21,967 nucleotides of DNA from positions 1 through 21,967 of IMG/VR virus record IMGVR_UViG_3300043469_000036; one strand, written 5' to 3'. The notes below the pieces were generated by a model. It saw nothing but the letters and a program-made list of their open reading frames with translations, made no database searches and was not told the DNA's origin. Numbering within the stretch: the stretch's first letter is position 1; every line of letters starts with the position of its first letter. Shown here piece after piece: positions 16,788-21,426 of this stretch. The DNA is from a virus. The translations under genes were made by a program, and so were the position numbers.

Positions 16788-17248
16788 CTAGATGGGAACT
16801 TACATCTAAGTATGGTACTGCTAATGTAACAGGTGCAGGTTACTTAGTGAAGATTAAGCTACCTTATCCAATGCGTATAGCTTGGGACTTAGACAGCACT
16901 GTCAATACTATGATGTGCCATAAGTTAGTAGCTGATAATTTTACAGCTGTATTCAATGAGCTTCTAGCTACCTATGGATATGATAAGATTAAGGAGTTAG
17001 GAATAGACTTATTTGGTGGTTGTTTTAATTATAGAAAGATGAGGGGAGGTACAGCACTATCCATGCACTCATGGGGAATAGCCATTGATCTAGATCCTGC
17101 TAGAAATCTACTTAAAGAATCATCGAAAACTGCAAGATTTGCAAGAGCTGAGTATAAGGCAATGATAGATATTTTTTACAAGCATGGATTTATATCTTTG
17201 GGTAGAGAGAAAAACTACGATTGGATGCACTTTGAAATAAAAGAATGA
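16784..17248 (+). CDS. Endolysin, M15-type D-Ala-D-Ala peptidase
   Basis: Zinc peptidase that cuts peptidoglycan peptide stems during lysis. The 154 residues carry the complete family signature: [13 protein letters not shown] with zinc ligands His95 and Asp102, and DWMHFE with His149 and the flanking Asp146. There is no signal peptide or cell-wall-binding domain, so export through the holin lesion is expected. The length is normal for a single-domain phage M15 peptidase. It overlaps holin and spanin genes by 4 bp each. Confidence 0.9.
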   Translation: MTRWELTSKYGTANVTGAGYLVKIKLPYPMRIAWDLDSTVNTMMCHKLVADNFTAVFNELLATYGYDKIKELGIDLFGGCFNYRKMRGGTALSMHSWGIAIDLDPARNLLKESSKTARFARAEYKAMIDIFYKHGFISLGREKNYDWMHFEIKE

Positions 17249-17664
17249 TGAGATACTTAGCTATAATCTTACTACTCAGCAGCTGCTCTGCACAATATCA
17301 TCTTAATAAAGCAATTAAGAAAGGATATAGCTGTGAGCAAACAGGAGATACTATTAGAATTACAACACTAGATTCTATCCCTGTTATCATTCATGATAGC
17401 ATAGTGTGGGAGAAGTTTATTACTACTAAAGATACCATCATCAAATATAATACTGTCTATGTGCCTAAGACTAGACTAGATAAAAAAATAGAATATAGAC
17501 TAAAGGTCAAAACTATCTACAAAGATAGGATAGTTCAGAAAGCACAGGCTAAGGCTACAAGACCTAAGACTAGAGGCAATCTTAGTCTATTATTTGTAGG
17601 AGTAGGCATAGGCTTACTGCTATCATATCTCTTTAAATTTGCGAGGGATAAATATTTGTTCTAA
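17245..17664 (+). CDS. One-piece spanin (u-spanin) lipoprotein
   Basis: Probable last-step lysis protein that joins and fuses inner and outer membranes. The 139 residues begin with a lipoprotein signal: a hydrophobic stretch and the lipobox LSSC with Cys14. A periplasmic beta-rich and basic region follows, then a C-terminal transmembrane segment at about 112-130 ([19 protein letters not shown]) and a short cytoplasmic [10 protein letters not shown] lipid anchor at one end and a membrane helix at the other is the defining u-spanin layout, as in phage T1 gp11. It is the fourth gene in an ATGA-overlapped lysis cassette. Function is inferred from this topology and position. Confidence 0.7.
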   Translation: MMRYLAIILLLSSCSAQYHLNKAIKKGYSCEQTGDTIRITTLDSIPVIIHDSIVWEKFITTKDTIIKYNTVYVPKTRLDKKIEYRLKVKTIYKDRIVQKAQAKATRPKTRGNLSLLFVGVGIGLLLSYLFKFARDKYLF

Positions 17665-17677
17665 GTTTACACCACTT

Positions 17678-18442
17678 ATGGTAAGAAAAAGACTGTTTTT
17701 TGACATTGAGACATCATTCAATGTTTCTGTCTGCTGGAGGGCAGGATATAATCTAACTATCAATCCAGGTGACATCATTCATGAGAGAGCTATTATCTGC
17801 ATCTGCTATAAATGGGAGCATGAGGATGATGTACAGTTCCTAACTTGGGATAAAAAGCAGTCAGATAAGGCTATGATTAAAGCATTCCTTAAAGTTATGG
17901 CTCAAGCTACAGAACTAATTGGGCATAATGGTGACCGTTTTGACCTCAAATGGATACGCACAAGAGCTTTATTACATGGTATTGATGTAATGCCCTCACC
18001 TAAGACTATAGACACGCTTAAATGGGCTAAAAGATACTTTAATTTTAACTCAAATAAACTAGACTATATAGCTAAGTATTTAGGAGTAGGTCAAAAGATG
18101 GATACAGGAGGACTTGACCTGTGGAAAGATATAGTATTTAAGAAAGATCAGAAAGCAATGGATAAGATGGTAGAGTATTGCAAAATGGATGTCACTGTCC
18201 TAGAAGCTGTATTCAATAAACTCAATTCCTACACTACTCCATCTACTCATTATGCTGTAATGGAGGGAGATGAGAAGTATTGCTGTCCTGAATGTAGTAA
18301 CTATAATATCTATTATAATAAACAGGTAGTAACTGCAGGAGGTACTATTCACCATTGGATGAAATGTAAGGATTGCAGAAAGCACTATAAAATAAATAAT
18401 AAAACTTACATAGAATTTTTGAAATTCAAATATAAGCATTAA
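17678..18442 (+). CDS. DEDDy 3'-5' exonuclease with C-terminal zinc ribbon
   Basis: Predicted single-strand exonuclease of the DnaQ/RNase H-like superfamily, 254 residues from the ATG at 17678. An in-frame TTG at 17639 would add 13 residues and overlap the spanin gene; the ATG 13 nt after the spanin stop is preferred. Exo I is FFDIET (Asp9, Glu11), Exo II is GHNGDRFD (Asp89), Exo III is YCKMD (Tyr167, Asp171). Residues 202-233 hold CPEC and CKDC pairs, a likely zinc ribbon for nucleic-acid binding. No polymerase domain is fused. It is the last gene before a strong terminator. Repair, proofreading in trans or host-DNA degradation are possible roles. Confidence 0.8.
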   Translation: MVRKRLFFDIETSFNVSVCWRAGYNLTINPGDIIHERAIICICYKWEHEDDVQFLTWDKKQSDKAMIKAFLKVMAQATELIGHNGDRFDLKWIRTRALLHGIDVMPSPKTIDTLKWAKRYFNFNSNKLDYIAKYLGVGQKMDTGGLDLWKDIVFKKDQKAMDKMVEYCKMDVTVLEAVFNKLNSYTTPSTHYAVMEGDEKYCCPECSNYNIYYNKQVVTAGGTIHHWMKCKDCRKHYKINNKTYIEFLKFKYKH

Positions 18443-18467
18443 CTTAGCACTTGTTTCCATGTTAAAG

Positions 18468-18509
18468 AAAGCAGTTGTAAGCTCCCCAGCACGCAGCTGC
18501 TTTTTTTTT
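18468..18509 (+). terminator. Rho-independent terminator after the exonuclease gene
   Basis: AAAGCAGTTG (18468-18477) pairs with CAGCTGCTTT (18494-18503) over 10 bp with one G-T pair and a 16-nt loop, followed by nine T (18501-18509). It ends the lysis/exonuclease transcript. Confidence 0.85.
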
Positions 18510-18546
18510 GTGTAAGATATGCTTTACATTATCGGTATAATTCCGA

Positions 18547-18592
18547 TTATCATGTAATTCCAAAGTAACTTATCATGTAATTCCAAAGTAAC
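18547..18592. repeat. Perfect 23-bp tandem direct repeat
   Basis: Two abutting identical 23-bp copies (18547-18569 and 18570-18592), each starting TTATCATGTAATTCC and ending AAAGTAAC. A partial third unit (TAATTCC at 18538) lies just upstream. With its position in a control region this suggests a repeated protein-binding site: an operator, iteron or recombination site. Confidence 0.9.
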
Positions 18593-18639
18593 ACTTTAGA
18601 TTATGTCCCGTTTTTTACGAAATAAATTGGACTTTTTAT

Positions 18640-18677
18640 GGTTATAACCTTAATAATAGCAAAGGTTTTAAGGTTTT
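18640..18677. promoter_or_regulatory. Palindrome GGTTATAACC and AAGGTTTT tandem
   Basis: GGTTATAACC (18640-18649) is a perfect 10-bp palindrome. The nearby AAGGTTTT pair (18662-18677) runs into GGTTTTAACC, a one-mismatch relative of the palindrome. The two look like a primary and a degenerate site for the same dimeric regulator. Confidence 0.4.
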
Positions 18678-18708
18678 AACCTGTCGGTATTTCTGCTAAG
18701 TGGTTGCA

Positions 18709-18723
18709 GTCGCAAATTGCGAC
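18709..18723. promoter_or_regulatory. Operator-like inverted repeat GTCGCAA-A-TTGCGAC
   Basis: Perfect 7-bp arms around a single A. It lies 40 bp upstream of the -33 element of the early promoter, a place suited to an activator or a repressor loop. Three CpG in 15 bp stand out in this CpG-poor sequence. Confidence 0.5.
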
Positions 18724-18762
18724 CTATCCTTATTTAGAATGAATATAAATTACACTTTTTTA

Positions 18763-18809
18763 TTGCAGTTATAAAACTTTATACTATCTTTGGCGTATAG
18801 TTATCAACA
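18763..18809 (+). promoter_or_regulatory. Early promoter of Bacteroidota type
   Basis: ATTG (TTG at 18763-18765) and TATCTTTG (18785-18792) are separated by 19 nt, matching the TTTG / TAnnTTTG arrangement of Bacteroidota promoters. Transcription would start near 18798 and reach the first ATG at 18826. Just after the -7 box are TATAGTTAT (18796-18804), part of the late-promoter box, and TTATCAACA (18801-18809), one mismatch from the classical DnaA box TTATCCACA; the operon ends with a DnaA-like gene. Confidence 0.7.
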
Positions 18810-18825
18810 ATTAAAACTTTTACAC

Positions 18826-18987
18826 ATGAAAACATTTAATCAAATCTTAGATTACTTAGAAGTACAACAGCAGGAGGACAAACTAAACACAAATCAACTG
18901 CATTTAATTATTCAGACCTTAACTACTTTTTTGAACAAAGAGCAGTTAGAGGAAATTGAGAATTTATTTAACCAATTTAAAAAATAA
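18826..18987 (+). CDS. Small helical protein, first gene of early operon
   Basis: 53 residues from the ATG at 18826. An in-frame TTG at 18790 lies inside the promoter box and is not used as the start here. The protein is helical and amphipathic with repeated Gln, Leu and Glu (YLEVQQQEDKLNTNQ; LEEIENLFNQF), with no cysteines, signal or membrane segment. The family is not recognised. First-gene position suggests an early host-takeover or regulatory role. Confidence 0.6.
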   Translation: MKTFNQILDYLEVQQQEDKLNTNQLHLIIQTLTTFLNKEQLEEIENLFNQFKK

Positions 18988-18991
18988 TACA

Positions 18992-19123
18992 ATGAAGAAA
19001 CTAATTAATTATTTTACTCCTGTAGGAGAAGAGCAGATAGCATTTGCTAAGGCATTAATGTTAGTAGTTACTGCTATCATATCAATACTTTTTTTATTTC
19101 CACTTTTAAATTTATTATCATGA
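18992..19123 (+). CDS. 43-residue single-pass membrane protein
   Basis: The ATG at 18992 follows the previous stop by 4 bp and the stop overlaps the next start as ATGA. A polar N-terminus (MKKLINYFTPVGEEQIAFAK) is followed by a hydrophobic helix to the C-terminus (LMLVVTAIISILFLFPLL). Function unknown. Consistent spacing in the operon supports translation. Confidence 0.6.
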   Translation: MKKLINYFTPVGEEQIAFAKALMLVVTAIISILFLFPLLNLLS

Positions 19124-19311
19124 ATTTTATAAACCTATTCAAAAGAGACAATACTTATTTTTCTAATTGGAAAACTAGCTACGATAGTGATGTATATATA
19201 TTTGGCACCATTGAGCCATTTACATATCATGCTGAGGAGACTGATGATGAAGAGGTATCCCTGTTTCCTTTAAGTAATGCAAATCTTAACCTATTAAAAT
19301 CTAAGCTATGA
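19120..19311 (+). CDS. 63-residue small acidic early protein
   Basis: Overlaps both neighbours by ATGA. The middle is acidic (EETDDEEVS) with aromatic residues before it (TYFSNWKTSYDSDVYIFG). No recognised motif. Small acidic early phage proteins often act by binding host proteins, but nothing here proves it. Confidence 0.5.
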   Translation: MNFINLFKRDNTYFSNWKTSYDSDVYIFGTIEPFTYHAEETDDEEVSLFPLSNANLNLLKSKL

Positions 19312-19433
19312 CATTCAACGCAATTATAAAGTTTTGGACTAGCAGGAGAACAGCAGAAGAGATAAGAGGTGGATTTAATCTGCCTCTTTACCTAAGGTAT
19401 TTACAAATCATAAACAATAAATCCAATGACTGA
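19308..19433 (+). CDS. 41-residue small basic early protein
   Basis: Begins in ATGA overlap with the previous gene and overlaps the next by 8 bp. The protein is basic and partly helical (FWTSRRTAEEIRGGF then LPLYLRYLQIINN). Function unknown. The coupling on both sides is the main support. Confidence 0.5.
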   Translation: MTFNAIIKFWTSRRTAEEIRGGFNLPLYLRYLQIINNKSND

Positions 19434-19632
19434 GTTCACACAGCTAGCTATTAAGGTCCAGGATGAAATAGCTAATGGTGATTATACTCACCAAAAATAC
19501 CTACAATTCAGAGAGTGGTACTTTCAGAACTATGATGGCAGTAAGAGGAATGCTGTCAGAGATTTCAAGATGTTTGATTTAATGTATGGCTTAGATGTGC
19601 CAATTAAAAATGATAGCAATGAAGATGTATAA
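19426..19632 (+). CDS. 68-residue small early protein
   Basis: A soluble helical protein with an aromatic centre (YTHQKYLQFREWYFQNYDGSKRN) and acidic ending. It starts 8 bp inside the preceding gene. Not a recognised family. An interaction protein or small regulator is possible. Confidence 0.5.
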   Translation: MTEFTQLAIKVQDEIANGDYTHQKYLQFREWYFQNYDGSKRNAVRDFKMFDLMYGLDVPIKNDSNEDV

Positions 19633-19771
19633 AGTAGTGTTCAAGACATTTGACTATTGGAATGGTCCTGTAAAGTTAGTGACTAGAATTATAGAGGCAT
19701 ATGATGCTGATCATGTTAAGCAGCTCATACAAAAGAATGATGATTTAATAATGCTAATTGAAGAGATATGA
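19619..19771 (+). CDS. 50-residue small early protein
   Basis: Starts at ATG 19619 (or the third codon, ATG 19625, which would repeat the 8-bp overlap seen one gene upstream) and ends in ATGA overlap with the HNH gene. The sequence (YKVVFKTFDYWNGPVKLVTR, then a C-terminal helix EAYDADHVKQLIQKNDDL) predicts a small beta-alpha fold. Function unknown. Confidence 0.5.
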   Translation: MKMYKVVFKTFDYWNGPVKLVTRIIEAYDADHVKQLIQKNDDLIMLIEEI

Positions 19772-20379
19772 ATGACATCATAAGAGAAAGGTATCCATTT
19801 GAGCCTACTAAGAAGATAGCAGATGACTTAGGATTGTCAGAGGGATCAGTTTATAATAGAGCTTATGCTATGGGTATTAAGAAAGATCCTGTTTATCTTC
19901 GTTCTACTCAATTCCCTCCAGGATATCTAGGTGGTAAAGCTACTCAATTTCAGAAAGGCACTGTACCTACTAACAAAGGACAAAAAATGTCCACAGAAGT
20001 ATATGAGAAAGTGGCTCACACTATGTTTAAGAAAGGTAATAAGCCTATGAATACTCAGCCTATAGGTACTATCCATCAGAGAAAAGATACAGGAGGTAAA
20101 ATGTACCAATATATTAAGCTAGCAGATTCAAAGTGGCAGCTCCTCAATAGATATACTTGGGAACAGCACAATGGACCAATTCCTAAGGGGATGGTAGTAG
20201 TGTATAAGGATGGTAATTATCTAAATAATGATATTACTAATCTGCTAATGATTACTTTGAAAGAGAATATGGCTAGAAATACCATACAAAGATTGCCTAA
20301 AGAATTACAGCAGGTGATTAGGTTAAAATGTAAACTAATAAATAAAATAAATAACAATGGCACAAAACAAACTAAGTGA
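19768..20379 (+). CDS. HNH-fold DNA-binding protein lacking the catalytic His
   Basis: 203 residues. Residues about 12-36 form a helix-turn-helix (TKKIADDLGLSEGSVYNRAY). Two FxKG-type basic motifs follow (QFQKGTVPTNKG near 60-71, MFKKGNKPMN near 86-95). Residues about 123-171 follow the HNH_3-like pattern: RYTWEQHNGPIPKGM, then VYKDGN, LNNDITNL and TLKENMARN. Homing-type HNH enzymes read H-x-D-G-N; here position 146 is Tyr, while Asp148, Asn150 and Asn153/154 remain. It may therefore bind DNA without cutting, or use another general base. It is often free-standing in phage early regions. Confidence 0.7.
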   Translation: MNDIIRERYPFEPTKKIADDLGLSEGSVYNRAYAMGIKKDPVYLRSTQFPPGYLGGKATQFQKGTVPTNKGQKMSTEVYEKVAHTMFKKGNKPMNTQPIGTIHQRKDTGGKMYQYIKLADSKWQLLNRYTWEQHNGPIPKGMVVVYKDGNYLNNDITNLLMITLKENMARNTIQRLPKELQQVIRLKCKLINKINNNGTKQTK

Positions 20380-20599
20380 TTTAAGAGATCACATCTTTAT
20401 GGCTCTCGAGAGATTGAGCGATGAAACATTAACAACAGACCAGGTGAATGTGGAGGTAGATAAAGCTAAGGCAATATCTCAGCTCGCAGGTACTCTAATC
20501 CAATCTGCTAAGGTAGAGATTGATTTCATTAATGCTACAGGTGTAATGGAGTCTCAATCGGATCTATTTAAGTCAGTGACTCAAACTAAATTATTATGA
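20357..20599 (+). CDS. Conserved small helical phage protein
   Basis: 80 residues, predicted fully helical (LSDLRDHIFMALERLSD, then DKAKAISQLAGTLIQSAKVEIDFI). This pattern recurs in phages of Gram-negative hosts next to regulatory genes, with no assigned function that I know. It starts 23 bp inside the HNH gene at an A-rich start and ends in ATGA overlap with the DnaA-like gene. Confidence 0.6.
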   Translation: MAQNKLSDLRDHIFMALERLSDETLTTDQVNVEVDKAKAISQLAGTLIQSAKVEIDFINATGVMESQSDLFKSVTQTKLL

Positions 20600-21003
20600 C
20601 AGAACTAAAATTTTTAAAAGAACAAATTATAAAGTATAAACTAGCTACCAACTCTAGGAATAGAGCCTATGTCTATAAGAGATACTATGTAATGTACAGG
20701 CTAAACAAATGTAAGCTATCACTTAGTGAAATTGGAAGGCTTATGAATAGACATCATGCTACTGTTATTCATGGTATCAGAATGCACAGGAGATGGTCTA
20801 GGATGCATGATAAAGTATATCTCCATGAGATACAGCCATTAGTGCAAGCTGCAGATGATCTAGATTATGAGGATAAGTACAAAGTCTCAGCATTAGAGAA
20901 GTTCAATTACATAAATGTGAGGATTCAGATGCCTTGGGAATATGATAAGGTCAATAAATTCAAAGAATATATGACAGCTAAAGAACTAGCTGAAATAATT
21001 TAA
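20596..21003 (+). CDS. DnaA domain IV-like DNA-binding protein
   Basis: 135 residues. Residues about 18-64 match the C-terminal DNA-binding domain of DnaA: TNSRNRAYVYKRYYVMYRL, then LSLSEIGRLMNRHHATVIHG, the DnaA signature helix-turn-helix. There is no AAA+ ATPase part, so it cannot by itself act as a full initiator; it may recruit the host DnaA or helicase, or regulate transcription. It is the last gene of the early operon and is followed by a terminator and the AT-rich repeat region proposed as origin. The C-terminal 60 residues are acidic and not recognised. Confidence 0.75.
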   Translation: MTELKFLKEQIIKYKLATNSRNRAYVYKRYYVMYRLNKCKLSLSEIGRLMNRHHATVIHGIRMHRRWSRMHDKVYLHEIQPLVQAADDLDYEDKYKVSALEKFNYINVRIQMPWEYDKVNKFKEYMTAKELAEII

Positions 21004-21023
21004 AGCTCTTCGGAGCTTTTTTT
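21002..21023 (+). terminator. Rho-independent terminator with TTCG tetraloop
   Basis: AAAGCTC (21002-21008), loop TTCG, GAGCTTT (21013-21019), then a run of T to 21023. UUCG loops are unusually stable. The stem overlaps the stop codon of the DnaA-like gene, so termination follows directly. Confidence 0.9.
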
Positions 21024-21311
21024 GTGCTGTATAATTCCCTTACTGATATTGACTTGTATAGAATTAGAACGAAAGTACAATTCACACCCCTATACTCTAT
21101 AATATATATATTTTTATTTACAATATATTTTTAATAAAAAAAAAATTATTTTCATATTGGGGGGTGAACAGTTTTTAGAAAAAAAAAGTGTTTTTTCGTT
21201 CTAATCTTCTACAGCCCAATAACAATAGGAGTTAAGACAGCACAAATAATAGCACAAAACAGCACAAATAATTTATTTTTGCACTTTAGTATCAATTATA
21301 AATTAATTTAT
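21024..21311. other. AT-rich noncoding region, candidate replication origin
   Basis: About 290 bp with no gene. ATTAGAACGAAA (21063-21074) is an exact inverted match to TTTCGTTCTAAT (21194-21205). Nested inside, TTCACACCCC (21081-21090) and GGGGGGTGAA (21159-21168) pair with one mismatch. Between them lie about 70 bp of almost pure A/T, as expected of a DNA-unwinding element. Direct repeats follow at 21237-21272. Position between a DnaA-like gene and a primase gene supports an origin. Confidence 0.45.
21237..21272. repeat. Iteron-like AGCACAAA direct repeats
   Basis: ACAGCACAAATAAT occurs exactly at 21237-21250 and 21259-21272; a third, shorter copy (AGCACAAAAC, 21251-21260) sits between. 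Spacing of start points of the AGCACAAA core is 12 and 10 bp. This could be a protein-binding array such as iterons. Confidence 0.75.
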
Positions 21312-21319
21312 TACATTTG
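21312..21319 (+). promoter_or_regulatory. Bacteroidota-type -7 box before the primase leader
   Basis: TACATTTG fits TAnnTTTG and lies 18 bp before the small leader ORF at 21337. A good -33 element at the usual spacing is not obvious: TTTAG at 21285-21289 is 22 nt away and TTTTTG at 21276-21281 is 30 nt away. Confidence 0.5.
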
Positions 21320-21336
21320 CAAACAACATAATCGCC

Positions 21337-21426
21337 ATGATAAAAAACATTAGAGAGTATAAATCCCTGCAATTCCTCCTGGCGGTTGTGTTAAGCAGGG
21401 ACTCTCACTTTTTATTTATACTATGA
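21337..21426 (+). CDS. Possible 29-residue leader peptide coupled to the primase gene
   Basis: A short frame from ATG at 21337 (MIKNIREYKSLQF ... SRDSHFLFIL) stops with TGA at 21424-21426, overlapping the primase ATG as ATGA. The same overlap joins most other genes here, so coupled translation is likely. The codons CTG, CTC, GCG and GTG are rare elsewhere in this phage. Because the same bases form a strong hairpin, the frame could be a by-product of RNA structure. Confidence 0.4.
   Translation: MIKNIREYKSLQFLLAVVLSRDSHFLFIL
21353..21406 (+). promoter_or_regulatory. Structured leader hairpin upstream of primase gene
   Basis: GAGAG (21353-21357) plus TCCCTGC (21364-21370) pair with GCAGGGA (21395-21401) plus CTCTC (21402-21406): 12 base pairs with a 6-nt bulge TATAAA on one side and a 24-nt loop. 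The loop contains CCTCCT, the anti-Shine-Dalgarno core. CTTTTTATTT follows, giving a weak terminator-like or attenuator layout 16 bp before the primase start. An alternative pairing, AATCGCCA (21330-21337) with TGGCGGTT (21380-21387), competes with it. Confidence 0.5.

Larger units (their letters stand above)
18443..18825. other. Noncoding control region between late and early genes
   Basis: About 380 bp without a convincing gene. From left to right it holds a terminator (18468-18509), a small inverted repeat ATCGG...CCGAT (18531-18547), a perfect 23-bp tandem repeat (18547-18592), the palindrome GGTTATAACC (18640-18649), a tandem AAGGTTTT pair (18662-18677), a 15-bp inverted repeat (18709-18723) and a Bacteroidota promoter (18763-18792). 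CpG is much more frequent here than in the flanking genes. Confidence 0.8.

Noticed and set aside
17639-17677. TTG start for the exonuclease gene
   Set aside because: It would add 13 residues unlike the family start and overlap the spanin gene; the ATG at 17678 places the FDIET motif at the usual distance from the N-terminus.
18200-18460. Minus-strand gene opposite the exonuclease
   Set aside because: It lies mostly inside a well-supported gene on the other strand and shows no recognisable protein features. The other minus-strand frames (for example 273-461, 5978-6166, 7190-7483, 9590-9826, 15928-16116, 19927-20109) were rejected for the same reason.
18790-18825. TTG start for the first early gene
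   Set aside because: The TTG is part of the TATCTTTG promoter box, so it would precede the transcription start; ATG at 18826 is used.
18443-18825. tRNA or attachment site in the control region
   Set aside because: No cloverleaf or tRNA-like 3' end could be found, and no integrase gene is in the window; the repeats alone do not show an attachment site.
21237-21272. CRISPR array
   Set aside because: The repeats are 10-14 bp with almost no spacer sequence; they look like protein-binding repeats.
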